This document shows positions 8,688-16,276 of a DNA stretch of 26,309 bases, piece by piece. Location: contig DAOTYH010000093.1 in assembly GCA_034435015.1 (NCBI GenBank), positions 1 to 26,309 of the forward strand, read 5' to 3'. Numbering within the stretch: the first letter of the stretch is position 1; each line of letters starts with the position of its first letter. The notes beneath the pieces were generated by a model. That model did not search any database. It was not told where the DNA came from and saw only the letters and a program-made list of their open reading frames with translations. Source of the stretch: DAOTYH01 sp034435015 (GTDB taxonomy: Bacteria; Chloroflexota; Anaerolineae; Aggregatilineales; UBA3940). The position numbers and the translations under genes were made by a program.

Positions 8688-8716
8688 AGTCTAGCATGGA
8701 GGTCAGCCAGACACAA
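8688..8716 (-). promoter_or_regulatory. Promoter of the FHA-domain gene
   Basis: On the minus strand TTGTGT (8711-8716) and TAGACT (8688-8693) are 17 bases apart, with TGC directly before the -10 (8694-8696). The leader to the ATG at 8641 is about 40 bases. Confidence 0.55.
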
Positions 8717-8734
8717 GCAACGAGAAAGGCAGGG

Positions 8735-8740
8735 TATAAT
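8735..8740 (+). promoter_or_regulatory. -10 element for the acetyltransferase gene
   Basis: A consensus TATAAT lies 35 bases before the ATG at 8776. No good -35 is visible 16-18 bases upstream; the region is shared with the divergent FHA promoter, whose -35 lies at 8711-8716, so the two may compete. Confidence 0.5.
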
Positions 8741-8775
8741 GGGCGGAAACATTCTGAAACAGCAGGGCTTTCTGT

Positions 8776-9291
8776 ATGCCGGCAGTTGAACTAATCCCTA
8801 TCCGTAAAAACCAACTCCACGTGTTGCGCAACCTGTACCAGCTTTACTGCTACGACTTCAGCGAATACTTTGCCGACGACGACCCGGAGCAGATCAACGA
8901 AGACGGTCTGTTTGAAGACCGCAACCTAGACCTGCGGCGCTTTGCCGGCCATCCCGGCTACTGGGGGTATCTGGGCCGCATGGACGGCAGGCTGGCCGGC
9001 TTTGCTCTGGTCAGCGACCAGGTTCACCGGCGCAACGGGCCGGGCCGCTATGTCAACGAGTTTTTTGTGCTTCGACGCTACCGCCGGCGGGGTGTTGGGC
9101 GGGCAATGGCTCATTTGATGTTCGATACGTTTCGCGGCTACTGGGAGGTCACCGAGATCGCGGCCAACATACCGGCTCAGATGTTCTGGCGGCGCGTGAT
9201 AGACGAATATACCGGCGGTCACTTCGAAGAATTCACCACTTTCGAGGAGGGCCTCCAAATCATCTGGCAGGTCTTCGACACCAGCCGGTAA
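8776..9291 (+). CDS. GNAT family N-acetyltransferase
   Basis: A 171-residue single-domain protein of the usual GNAT length. The acetyl-CoA binding motif A is clear: beta-strand YVNEFFVLRRY (92-102) followed by RRGVGRAM (104-111), the R/Q-x-x-G-x-G/A pyrophosphate loop. It would transfer an acetyl group from acetyl-CoA to an amine; the acceptor cannot be read from sequence. AGGG eight bases before the ATG supports the start. It is a single-gene unit, divergent from the FHA gene and convergent with the AI-2E-type transporter gene. Cytoplasmic, no signal or membrane segment. Confidence 0.88.
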   Translation: MPAVELIPIRKNQLHVLRNLYQLYCYDFSEYFADDDPEQINEDGLFEDRNLDLRRFAGHPGYWGYLGRMDGRLAGFALVSDQVHRRNGPGRYVNEFFVLRRYRRRGVGRAMAHLMFDTFRGYWEVTEIAANIPAQMFWRRVIDEYTGGHFEEFTTFEEGLQIIWQVFDTSR

Positions 9292-9295
9292 CCGG

Positions 9296-9323
9296 AACAA
9301 AACAGGGAGCCTACAGCCCCCTG
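9296..9323 (-). terminator. Intrinsic terminator of the kinase/transporter operon
   Basis: On the minus strand CAGGGGGCTGTAGGCTCCCTG (9303-9323) folds into a hairpin with one mismatch and is followed by TTTTGTTCC. It sits 12 bases after the stop of the transporter gene, in the gap between two convergent genes. Confidence 0.65.
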
Positions 9324-9335
9324 CGGCAAATACCC

Positions 9336-10451
9336 TTAGACTTGTTCAGGGCCAGGTGCAATCGAGGCTTCCTCCGATTGAGGCGAGGGAACGGGCGGCT
9401 CAGGCAGTGGCTTTCTGATCTCGTTGAGAACGACGATCAACACCACCGCGCTCGGCACAGCAAACAACGCCCCCCAGATACCGCCGGCCCCTACACCGAT
9501 CACAAGCGCCACCAGAACAGCCGCCGGGTGAATATCCACCGCCCGCCCGTAGAGCGTCGGCTGGACGATATTAGCCCCAACCTGTGTCACGACTGCATAC
9601 AGCACAACCACCCAGATAGCCAGTATCGGCTTGACCGCCAGCGCGGCCAGCACCGACATCACCAACATGATCACGCCGCCCAGAAAAGGGACTATCTCCA
9701 ACACCCCGCCCACGATCCCGATCAGGATCGCAAAGGGAACGCCAATAATACTCAGCCCGCCGCTGAAGGCGATGGCATGGTACAGGATCACGCCTAACTG
9801 AGCCAGCACCCAGCGCGAAAGACGAGCCGTCGCGCCGCTCACAATGGCATCTACGCGGGCGCGGTGACGGGCAGGCACCCACGCATCCAGAAGCGCGTGC
9901 CCCATATTCTTGTCAACCGTGAAGATGAAAGCCAGTATCAGCACCAGCGTCAGGTCAATGACGATCTTGCTGACCCCCGCCGCCGTACTTAACACGGCCC
10001 CCCCCACCGTCTGGACGCCCTGCGTCAGGCTTTGCAACAACGTATCCAGCGAGGGAAGCATAATCTCCGGCTCCTGCCCCGGCAGGAGAAAAGGCCCAAT
10101 CACCGGCAGGGACTGCAACCAGTTGAAGATGCCGTCAACCAGGCGCGGACTGCTCTCAAGGAACTGCTGAGCCTGTTGTGTCAGGGTCGAGCCGACTACT
10201 CCTCCCAGCACCGCCAGAAGCGCCAGAATGATCAGGTAGACCAGCAGAACAGTGACAAAGCGGGGGATACGCCAGCGCTCCAGAGCATTGGCGGCAGGCC
10301 GGATCGCAAGGCTGATCAGAAAAGAGCCAAACAGCAGGGCGGCTACTTCCACTAACAACGAAGCGTAGGTGATGGTCAGCCAGAGAGCCAGCCCCACGAG
10401 GAACAGGCCAAACAGGGTTTGCGGGCTAAGACGTAAGGATGACGAGTTCAT
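9336..10451 (-). CDS. AI-2E family transporter (PerM/YdiK-like permease)
   Basis: A 371-residue, very hydrophobic protein with about eight membrane helices: pairs near 11-50 and 65-88, a central soluble segment (about 92-150) containing LPVIGPFLLPG, then the conserved C-terminal set with GVPFAILIGIVGGVLEIVPFLG and a late AVLVALVIGVGAGGIWGALF block. Size and order match the AI-2E transporter/PerM family; characterised members differ in substrate (autoinducer-2, Na+/H+ exchange), so no substrate is assigned. I chose ATG 10451 over an upstream TTG because GAGGGGGAA precedes it. It starts 14 bases after the stop of the deoxynucleoside kinase gene, and that stop lies inside its Shine-Dalgarno, suggesting coupling. 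It is the last gene of the operon before the terminator. Confidence 0.9.
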   Translation of the reverse strand: MNSSSLRLSPQTLFGLFLVGLALWLTITYASLLVEVAALLFGSFLISLAIRPAANALERWRIPRFVTVLLVYLIILALLAVLGGVVGSTLTQQAQQFLESSPRLVDGIFNWLQSLPVIGPFLLPGQEPEIMLPSLDTLLQSLTQGVQTVGGAVLSTAAGVSKIVIDLTLVLILAFIFTVDKNMGHALLDAWVPARHRARVDAIVSGATARLSRWVLAQLGVILYHAIAFSGGLSIIGVPFAILIGIVGGVLEIVPFLGGVIMLVMSVLAALAVKPILAIWVVVLYAVVTQVGANIVQPTLYGRAVDIHPAAVLVALVIGVGAGGIWGALFAVPSAVVLIVVLNEIRKPLPEPPVPSPQSEEASIAPGPEQV

Positions 10452-10465
10452 GAGATGGTTCCCCC

Positions 10466-11116
10466 TCAATCGAGGCCGTTCGGAAAGATCACCTGATCTT
10501 TTCCGGCCAGTTTCTGCTCAATACGCTCGATGATGATCGCGATGTGCTTCTCATTGGTTACAAAATTGAGGTTATCCGCTGGGATGGTCAGTACCGGACA
10601 CAGATCGAACCCCGCTATCCACTCCTTGTAATAGCTGTCCAGCAGGCTCAGATACTCGGCTGTGATGCCGCTTTCAATGTCGCGCCCCCGATTGCGGATG
10701 CGTTCCATCAGCACCGGCACACTGGCCTCCAGATACAGCAACAGATCGGGGACAGGCAGTCCAGCCACAACCAGATCATACACGCGCCGGTAGGCCAAAT
10801 ACTCCCGTTCAGTCATGTTGCCGGAGGCATACAGCGCCCGCGCGAAAATATGGGCATCCTCGTAGATACTGCGGTCAATAATGGCGGAGCGGGGTATCTC
10901 GGCCAGCCGCCGGTGCTGTTCGGCGCGGTCACCCAGAAAGTAAACCTGCAAATGGAATGACCATGTACGCATATCGCGGTAGAAGTCAGCTAGAAAGGGG
11001 TTGGTCGAGACAGTCTCATAGCCTGCCTCCCAGCCTAGACGGGTCGCCAGACGGTCAGCCAGCGTGGTTTTGCCCGCTCCAATATTACCTGCCACCAGCA
11101 GGAAGCGTTTCGTCAT
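10466..11116 (-). CDS. Deoxynucleoside kinase family protein
   Basis: A 216-residue kinase that would phosphorylate a deoxynucleoside to the 5'-monophosphate in nucleotide salvage. Motifs: P-loop GNIGAGKTT at 10-18, substrate-site Glu34 with NPFL (39-42), DRSIYEDAHIF at 81-91 (the DRS catalytic/base-binding motif) and a LID region RNRGRDIESGI (141-151) with the ATP-binding arginines. Length and motifs fit the deoxyadenosine/deoxyguanosine/deoxycytidine kinase family; base specificity cannot be settled by eye. The frame is open up to 11221, but GGAGG lies six bases before ATG 11116 and the P-loop then begins at the usual distance. It follows the lipoprotein gene by 20 bases in a five-gene operon. 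Confidence 0.92.
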   Translation of the reverse strand: MTKRFLLVAGNIGAGKTTLADRLATRLGWEAGYETVSTNPFLADFYRDMRTWSFHLQVYFLGDRAEQHRRLAEIPRSAIIDRSIYEDAHIFARALYASGNMTEREYLAYRRVYDLVVAGLPVPDLLLYLEASVPVLMERIRNRGRDIESGITAEYLSLLDSYYKEWIAGFDLCPVLTIPADNLNFVTNEKHIAIIIERIEQKLAGKDQVIFPNGLD

Positions 11117-11136
11117 GCTGATCCTCCACCCTTGCT

Positions 11137-11562
11137 TCAGTACCCATAGGAGGCCAGAAAGCCAGCCCGCGCCTCCGCCGACGACGCAGACAGAACAAAG
11201 ACCCAATCTCCATTCCCCCACGCCGCGTGATATTCATTGCCAAAGGTAAAGAACACCCCATCGCGCTGGCCAAGTGCCGTATCATATCCCACGTCGGTAG
11301 CCAGCGGAGGCAGTTCGCTCAAGGCATGCTCAATCTGATCCCGCCCCACTTGCTTGAGCCGCAGTAGGATCGAGCCGGCAGGCCCCTGATAGACAGCCAC
11401 CTGAACATCCGGGTTAGCCGTGTCCGGTGAAGGGCCGTCTGTGCGGAGGTAGTCACCTACCGCAGGCGGAAACAGATCGCTCAGCGGCAGTTCAGACTGC
11501 ACACAGCCTGCCAGCCAGAAAGCCAGTGCCAGCAGAAGAAACACGCTTAATTTTCTCAACAT
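11137..11562 (-). CDS. Predicted lipoprotein of unknown function
   Basis: A 141-residue protein with a lipoprotein signal peptide: MLRK, hydrophobic 5-17, then lipobox LAGC with the lipidated Cys at 20. The mature part is about 120 residues with VGDYLRTDGP and FGNEYHAAWGNGDWVFVL; it looks like a small alpha+beta fold and has no motif I recognise. GGGG before ATG 11562 supports the start. It lies 18 bases after the methyltransferase gene and 20 before the kinase gene. The lipid anchor would place it on the outer face of the membrane. Confidence 0.82.
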   Translation of the reverse strand: MLRKLSVFLLLALAFWLAGCVQSELPLSDLFPPAVGDYLRTDGPSPDTANPDVQVAVYQGPAGSILLRLKQVGRDQIEHALSELPPLATDVGYDTALGQRDGVFFTFGNEYHAAWGNGDWVFVLSASSAEARAGFLASYGY

Positions 11563-11580
11563 ACCGTCCCCGCTGCATTG

Positions 11581-12282
11581 CTAGTATTCCCGCCGCCAGA
11601 TGCCCGTGCATTCCGGCAGAACGACCCAGCCGTGCTGCTCAACCTGCCCGGCCAGTTCATCGCCAAAGAAGAAACGGGTCAGCTCGACCGCTTCTTCCAG
11701 CGACTCAAAGCGGTAATCGGTACGGACCCAGCCCGGCACAAAGGCGTGCTCCTGTTCCAGCCACAGATAAAACTCGGCGAGAACAGGGTTAGGGGGATGC
11801 GGCGTCTCAAAACCTGTCCCCAGCGTCTCAATGACCACCGCTGTTCCGCCCGGACGCAGGACGCGCCGCATCTCGGTCAGCGCCGCACCGATCACCTCAC
11901 GCCAACGGTCAGGATACCAGCCGGTCGCATGGCCAAAGCTCCACCCCTCGATGGCCAGATCAGCACATCCGCTCCCGACCGGCAGGCTTGAGTTGTCGGC
12001 CACAGCAAGATGCCAATTGTTCAGCCCCATCCGGCGCAGGCTGTCGGAGGCTACATCGAGCATATGATGTGAGGCATCAAAAGCCCGGATCGAGCGTACC
12101 AACGGGGCCAGCAGGCGGGTCAAGCGCCCTGTTCCAGCGCCAAACTCAACGACATCCAGCCCGGCCAGCGGGCGGATGTGTTCAAGCGCAGGCAACAGGT
12201 TACCCTGATAGTCCTCGCGCGACACCATCCGATCATACCGATCAGCATGCGCGGCATAAATCTGGCGAAAATGATCGGGCAT
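11581..12282 (-). CDS. Class I SAM-dependent methyltransferase
   Basis: A 233-residue protein with the Rossmann-like methyltransferase fold. Motif I is VVEFGAGTG at 44-52, the acidic ribose-binding residue is Asp69 in AFDAS, and the post-motif strand is LRPGGTAVVIETLG (142-155). It would use S-adenosylmethionine; the acceptor is unknown. The N-terminus IYAAHADRYDRMV is typical of the Methyltransf_11/UbiE-like group. The Shine-Dalgarno is weak (AGG about 13-16 bases upstream), and it starts 16 bases after the small membrane protein gene, so expression probably depends on the operon promoter. Confidence 0.9.
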   Translation of the reverse strand: MPDHFRQIYAAHADRYDRMVSREDYQGNLLPALEHIRPLAGLDVVEFGAGTGRLTRLLAPLVRSIRAFDASHHMLDVASDSLRRMGLNNWHLAVADNSSLPVGSGCADLAIEGWSFGHATGWYPDRWREVIGAALTEMRRVLRPGGTAVVIETLGTGFETPHPPNPVLAEFYLWLEQEHAFVPGWVRTDYRFESLEEAVELTRFFFGDELAGQVEQHGWVVLPECTGIWRREY

Positions 12283-12298
12283 AGTTCAAAGCCTGCCT

Positions 12299-12616
12299 TT
12301 AGCGTATGAACAAAGAGTCACGAGCGGGCAGATACCAGTTAAAGTACCATAGAGGGATGTACAGCACAATCAGGATGATGGCAGTCAGGGCCAGCGCCAC
12401 CGCCAGCGATCCCTTCCAACTGACCCCTTCCTGCCGGATGGCCAGCACCAGCAGAACCGCGCCGAGCATCGCCAGCACCGCCAGGTCAAAGGCAAGGCTG
12501 GAAGCAGTGCGGGACGAGAGGCCCAGCACAGGCATCAACCCAGACAGAAGCGCTATCCCGACCATTGAAAGACTCAACAGAGCCAGCCCGATGATTTCCT
12601 GTGTTTTACGGGACAC
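12299..12616 (-). CDS. Small three-helix membrane protein, first gene of the operon
   Basis: A 105-residue protein starting at GTG 12616, chosen because AGGAGGAG lies seven bases upstream; the longer frame to 12733 would run back through the promoter and into the neighbouring gene. Three hydrophobic helices near 9-28, 41-60 and 68-90 are visible, with charged loops (SRK at the N-terminus, RQEGVSWKG at 61-69). No family is recognised. It is the promoter-proximal gene of the operon running down to the AI-2E-type transporter. Confidence 0.75.
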   Translation of the reverse strand: MSRKTQEIIGLALLSLSMVGIALLSGLMPVLGLSSRTASSLAFDLAVLAMLGAVLLVLAIRQEGVSWKGSLAVALALTAIILIVLYIPLWYFNWYLPARDSLFIR

Positions 12617-12628
12617 TGATCCACTCCT

Positions 12629-12646
12629 CCTGCCGCTAGAGGCAGG
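12629..12646 (-). promoter_or_regulatory. Hairpin touching the Shine-Dalgarno of the small membrane protein gene
   Basis: The minus strand reads CCTGCC-TCTAGC-GGCAGG, a perfect 6-bp stem with a 6-base loop. Its 3' arm runs directly into the AGGAGGAG Shine-Dalgarno. No U-run follows, so it is not a terminator for the gene upstream. A role in controlling translation is inference. Confidence 0.4.
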
Positions 12647-12665
12647 CCCTGTGTACACTTCTCTA

Positions 12666-12671
12666 ATTATA
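12666..12671 (-). promoter_or_regulatory. -10 element of the 12616-9336 operon
   Basis: A consensus TATAAT on the minus strand begins right at the stop of the upstream cysteine peptidase-like gene and lies about 50 bases before the GTG at 12616. No clear -35 is seen, and it would fall in the coding end of the upstream gene. Confidence 0.5.
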
Positions 12672-12672
12672 C

Positions 12673-13416
12673 TTACCTCACTCTTCGGACAGTCACCATG
12701 CAGCGTGAGCCAATCAGAATCGGATATTCCCATGCCCTTCTGAAGTGTGCATCTGTCATCCAGAACAGCTCGCCGCCGGCAGGGGAATCCGGGTCAGGGC
12801 CATCCACCCATGAGTTGATGAACCCCCATGGGGTCACAATGGCATCATCCCCCTTCTTGAACGAGCGGGACGGATCATAAGCCGCCAGCACCATCACATG
12901 TGCCCCGAAAGGATACTTGATCCGGATTTTGCCCACCGAGAGGCTGTCCACAGCGGCAAAACGCCAGACCGCCCCCTTGGGGCCGACGATCTCAGGGCGG
13001 GTGCGGTCGTTCCACCCGACGGTTACCAGCACCACTGTATCGGGCTGGCGCAGTGCAGAGATCAGGTCAGCGGGTGCACCGGGCCGCACGTTCACCTCAA
13101 CCTCCAGGCCGTGTTGGGCGGCAATATACCGCGCCAGCCTAGCCTGCTGATGCGGTGTCATAGGGCCGCCCTTCCACAGCCGGAGGCTTTTGCCCGTCAA
13201 TGCATTGCGCAGGCCGGCCAAAGAGGGCGTTTGCAGAAGGGCATGGCGGTCAGCATAAGCGACTACCTGATCGTAGTCCAGCCGCTGGCCCCCTCTTAAT
13301 AGACTGACCGCCACTGCCACAGAGTACGCTCCGCAATGGTTGGTCTTCCCCTGATTCTTCTGGAAGCGGGACAAGTAAGCCTCTGTCTGGCCGCCCCAGT
13401 AGATCGCTTCAGCCAT
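12673..13416 (-). CDS. C39-like/papain-fold cysteine peptidase homologue, cytoplasmic
   Basis: A 247-residue protein with the marks of the papain-like fold: Cys28 in NHCGAYSVAVAVSLL (26-40) at the start of a helix, His173 in GAHVMVLAAYD (171-181) and Asn201 in GFINSW (198-203). These are the Cys-His-Asn triad of the Peptidase C39-like group. No signal peptide, membrane helix or fused ABC transporter is present, unlike true C39 bacteriocin-processing transporters, so it is probably a soluble intracellular enzyme. Substrate unknown; transglutaminase-like acyl transfer is an alternative. GGGGAG before ATG 13416 supports the start. It is upstream of and in line with the 12616 operon but separated from it by that operon's own promoter. 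Confidence 0.78.
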   Translation of the reverse strand: MAEAIYWGGQTEAYLSRFQKNQGKTNHCGAYSVAVAVSLLRGGQRLDYDQVVAYADRHALLQTPSLAGLRNALTGKSLRLWKGGPMTPHQQARLARYIAAQHGLEVEVNVRPGAPADLISALRQPDTVVLVTVGWNDRTRPEIVGPKGAVWRFAAVDSLSVGKIRIKYPFGAHVMVLAAYDPSRSFKKGDDAIVTPWGFINSWVDGPDPDSPAGGELFWMTDAHFRRAWEYPILIGSRCMVTVRRVR

Positions 13417-13458
13417 GTTCAGCTCCCCTGTGAATCTTCTTCTCCCGCGCAGTCTCCC

Positions 13459-13464
13459 ATTATA
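13459..13464 (-). promoter_or_regulatory. -10 element of the C39-like gene
   Basis: The minus strand has TATAAT 43 bases before ATG 13416. A short inverted repeat GCGGC-TTT-GCCGC (13472-13484) overlaps the spacer region upstream and could be an operator; no clear -35 is seen. Confidence 0.5.
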
Positions 13465-13519
13465 TGCGCAGGCGGCTTTGCCGCTCCAGCAGAACGGATC
13501 GTCATATCTATCCGACTCG

Positions 13520-13528
13520 TGCTACAAT
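13520..13528 (+). promoter_or_regulatory. Extended -10 promoter of the GAF/coiled-coil gene
   Basis: TGCTACAAT, identical to the element before the ABC operon, lies about 35 bases before ATG 13563. No clear -35 box. Confidence 0.55.
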
Positions 13529-13562
13529 CGAGGCCAAACCTCACCGCGAGAGGAGACAAAAC

Positions 13563-14444
13563 ATGACCGACCAGCAGGCCAGCCAAAAGAGCAGTGAGCA
13601 ACTGACAAAGGCCCTGGCAGAGGCCAAGCAGGGGCTGAACGAGCTTGAGCAGGCCCTGACAGCCATCTTCGAGACCTTTTCTGAACGGGGCATCAAACCC
13701 ACTTACCATCTGAAGCAGGCCCAAGAGAAACTGCGCCGGCAGGTCGCCGAGGCCCACGAAGCTGGCCGGCAGGTGGTCGAACAGGTCGAACAGCTCAACG
13801 AGCTGATCCACACCTCGACGCTGATCAACTCCTCGCTCGAAATTGAGCAGGTGCTCCAGGAAGTGATGGATACCGTCATCCAGTTGACCGGCGCCGAGCG
13901 GGCCTACCTGATGCTCTACAACGACCGGAAGGAACTCGAAGTCCGCGCGGCACGCAACTGGGATCAGGAAACGCTGAACGCATCCGAGATAGGGTTAAGC
14001 CAGAGTGTCATACAGGCCGCGCTAGAAAGCGGGAATCCTATCGTCACCACCAACGCCCAGACCGATGAGCGCTTTGCCAGCCAAGCCAGCATTGTTTTCC
14101 AACAGCTCCGTTCGATCATCTGCATTCCGCTGACACTGGCCGGCAAGATCGTAGGGGTGCTGTATGCCGACAACCGATTCCGGGCAGACGTGTTCAAGCG
14201 GGACATCATCCCCATTCTAACCGCCTTCGGGACGCAGGCCGCCATTGCTATCACTAACGCGCATGTATTTGAGCAGGTCAAGGATGACCTGGAACAGGCT
14301 CAGAGGGTCATTGCCCAGCTACGGATTGAGATCGATCACAGCCGCGTCGAAGAGCAGGTCACCCAGATCACGGAGAGCGGTTACTTCAAAGAGCTGGCAG
14401 AAGCGGCCAGGGAAATGCGCCGCCGCAAGAAGGGGCAAGGCTAG
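13563..14444 (+). CDS. GAF domain protein with flanking coiled coils
   Basis: A 293-residue soluble protein. An N-terminal coiled-coil region (about 1-90, many Gln/Glu/Leu heptads) leads into one GAF domain (about 95-235) containing LTGAERAYLMLYN and LRSIICIPLTLAGKIVGVLYADN, the usual GAF core. A C-terminal helix (236-293) ends in a basic tail RRRKKGQG. GAF domains bind small ligands such as cyclic nucleotides or haem; here there is no output domain such as a kinase or cyclase, so signalling would pass by partner contact. GGAGA before ATG 13563 sets the start; the frame is open further upstream but crosses the promoter. It converges on a GAF-GAF-adenylate cyclase gene 20 bases away, which suggests a shared signalling theme but is not proof. 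Confidence 0.9.
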   Translation: MTDQQASQKSSEQLTKALAEAKQGLNELEQALTAIFETFSERGIKPTYHLKQAQEKLRRQVAEAHEAGRQVVEQVEQLNELIHTSTLINSSLEIEQVLQEVMDTVIQLTGAERAYLMLYNDRKELEVRAARNWDQETLNASEIGLSQSVIQAALESGNPIVTTNAQTDERFASQASIVFQQLRSIICIPLTLAGKIVGVLYADNRFRADVFKRDIIPILTAFGTQAAIAITNAHVFEQVKDDLEQAQRVIAQLRIEIDHSRVEEQVTQITESGYFKELAEAAREMRRRKKGQG

Positions 14445-14445
14445 G

Positions 14446-14472
14446 CGGGCTGTTCTGCCGGCGATCAGCCCG
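14446..14472. terminator. Possible hairpin between the convergent GAF genes
   Basis: CGGGCTG (14446-14452) and CAGCCCG (14466-14472) can pair across a 13-base loop. The right arm overlaps the stop of the cyclase gene. There is no U-run on either strand, so intrinsic termination would be weak. Confidence 0.3.
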
Positions 14473-16105
14473 TCACGCGTATCACCTCATAGACAGTGAT
14501 CTCGTGTTCCACCCCTTTGAACTGCATCCCTGGGATCGGTTTGGCCTCTACCTGCCCTTTGACCTGATCGTAGGTCTCTTGACTGATCAGCACCTGCCCG
14601 GCCTTAGCCGCGCCGCAAATCCGCGCCCCCAGATTGGCCGCCCGCCCAATGACAGTATATTGGGTGCGTTGCGGTGACCCCATCTCGCCGGCGATCAGCT
14701 CGCCGGTCGCAATACCGACCCCGATTGGGGCCGCCTCCACACCGCGTGCCTGCCAGAGCCGCATCACTCCCTGATGGGCAACCTGCATCTCAAGCCCCGC
14801 CTGCACAGCCCGCAGGGCATGATCCTCCTGAGGAAACGGCACACCAAACAGAGCCATCACTTCATCACCAACGAACTTATCCAGCGTCCCTTCATGCCTG
14901 AGCACAACCTCAGACATCCTGCCCAGATAGTCATTGATGAACCCAACCAGCAGCTCAGGGTCAGTGCGCTCAGCCAGATGAGTCGAACCCCGGATGTCGG
15001 CATACAGCACACTGACTATAGCCCGCTCGCCTTTCAGCAGACTCACACTAGGTGAAGCTAGCAGACGCTGCATGACGCGCGGGTCCACCGAACGGCCCAG
15101 CACCTGCCGCAGGCGGCGCTGTTCCAGCCCCTCGAAGATGGCGGTGTCTATCTGGCTGGCAATGGCCTGCAGCAGGCGGCGGTCAGCCTCGTCAAAACCA
15201 TCCCCCCCGTAGCGGTTGATCACGCCAAACACGCCAATGATCGAGTCACGCAGGATCAGGGGAATGCACATAACCGAGTTTAACCTGCCGGGCAGGTCAT
15301 TGTGATAGACCAGCTCAGCCTTTTGAAGAGCTTCGTTGCCGATCTGATCGATCATTTCATTGCAGGAGGGCACTTGGAATAGATCGTCGTGGGTTGTGGC
15401 ACGCAGTTCCAGGTGGCCGCCGGTATGCTCGTACAGCATGATGAAGCCCATCTCGGCCTGAATGCCCCGCCGCAGTTCCTGCAAAACGGCGGCCAGCATA
15501 TCATCAAAGGACAGGGATTGATCGCGGATACGATCCACCCGATAGATTGTTTCCAGTTCCTTGTTGCGTTGCTGTAGATCGTTGTAGAGGTATCCCTGTA
15601 CCACCGTTGAGTCGAGCTGGCTTTCGATCACATCCAATAACTCGCGCTCAAACTGGCGGAATGGACAGCCGGCACGGCCCAGCACCAACGACCCCAGCCT
15701 TTCCCCCGCTTTCATGACAATCGGCATGCCGACGATAAACAGGTCATCAGGCGGCACTGCCAGCCCAAACTCCGGCAGGATGTCCTTAGCCGTCCAGAAG
15801 GTGATCTCATTCATTTCGGCGGCACGAACAGCCAGCCGGTAGGCACTCTCCATGCCCAGCTTCGCCAGCCACTCCTTGCGGTCGTTGATCACCTTCAGTT
15901 CCAGCCTCTCGGTTTCACGATCAAACAGACAGATCATGCACAACTCAGAGCGCAATTGCTCGATGATCAGGCTGGCAATCATGGACAGCATGGCGGTTGG
16001 ATCAGGGGCAGTATCTCGAATCTGGTCAATGGCCATGACCAGATCAAGCTTCTTCTGCGTCTGTTCAAGCAGTTCGCGAAGCGGAGAGGTCGTTTGATCC
16101 TCCAT
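14465..16105 (-). CDS. GAF-GAF class III adenylate cyclase
   Basis: A 546-residue cytoplasmic protein that should make cAMP from ATP. Two GAF domains (about 35-170 and 198-325) come first, then a short linker helix, then a class III cyclase domain (about 360-510). Catalytic residues are all present: metal-binding Asp370 (ADIRGST) and Asp414 (FVGDEV), adenine-selecting Lys410 and Thr484 (QYTVIG), and transition-state Asn491 and Arg495. Thr in place of the usual Asp marks class IIIb, a group often stimulated by bicarbonate; Lys rather than Glu favours ATP over GTP. AGGAGG eight bases before ATG 16105 chooses that start over the GTG at 16114. No membrane segment. A single-gene unit with its own promoter, convergent with the other GAF gene. 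Confidence 0.93.
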   Translation of the reverse strand: MEDQTTSPLRELLEQTQKKLDLVMAIDQIRDTAPDPTAMLSMIASLIIEQLRSELCMICLFDRETERLELKVINDRKEWLAKLGMESAYRLAVRAAEMNEITFWTAKDILPEFGLAVPPDDLFIVGMPIVMKAGERLGSLVLGRAGCPFRQFERELLDVIESQLDSTVVQGYLYNDLQQRNKELETIYRVDRIRDQSLSFDDMLAAVLQELRRGIQAEMGFIMLYEHTGGHLELRATTHDDLFQVPSCNEMIDQIGNEALQKAELVYHNDLPGRLNSVMCIPLILRDSIIGVFGVINRYGGDGFDEADRRLLQAIASQIDTAIFEGLEQRRLRQVLGRSVDPRVMQRLLASPSVSLLKGERAIVSVLYADIRGSTHLAERTDPELLVGFINDYLGRMSEVVLRHEGTLDKFVGDEVMALFGVPFPQEDHALRAVQAGLEMQVAHQGVMRLWQARGVEAAPIGVGIATGELIAGEMGSPQRTQYTVIGRAANLGARICGAAKAGQVLISQETYDQVKGQVEAKPIPGMQFKGVEHEITVYEVIRVTG

Positions 16106-16124
16106 GATGCTCACCTCCTGTTGC

Positions 16125-16140
16125 GCCCTTATTATAGGGC
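16125..16140 (-). promoter_or_regulatory. -10 element of the cyclase gene inside an inverted repeat
   Basis: TATAAT on the minus strand (16131-16136) overlaps an inverted repeat GCCCT-N6-AGGGC (16125-16140). The leader to ATG 16105 is about 20 bases. The repeat could be a repressor site or chance; no clear -35 is seen. Confidence 0.45.
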
Positions 16141-16200
16141 ATATCCATCCCCAGCATGGAATGACTCAACGACTGTATTCCTCTTCGCGCTTGCAAGTTA

Positions 16201-16209
16201 TGATACAAT
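16201..16209 (+). promoter_or_regulatory. Extended -10 promoter of the 277-residue protein gene
   Basis: TGATACAAT is of the TGnTACAAT form. It lies about 67 bases before ATG 16277, with no clear -35. Confidence 0.45.
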
Positions 16210-16276
16210 CACCTTGTAATGAAAGCAGGCTTGCAGGCAAGCCAATCCTGATCCTCTACAGGAAGGCAGAGGAAAC

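Noticed and set aside
10451..10469. TTG start of the AI-2E-type transporter at 10469
   Set aside because: It overlaps the upstream stop and the Shine-Dalgarno; ATG 10451 has correct spacing.
11085..11285. Minus-strand frame of 66 codons over the kinase/lipoprotein junction
   Set aside because: It overlaps two well-supported genes in another frame and has no homology features.
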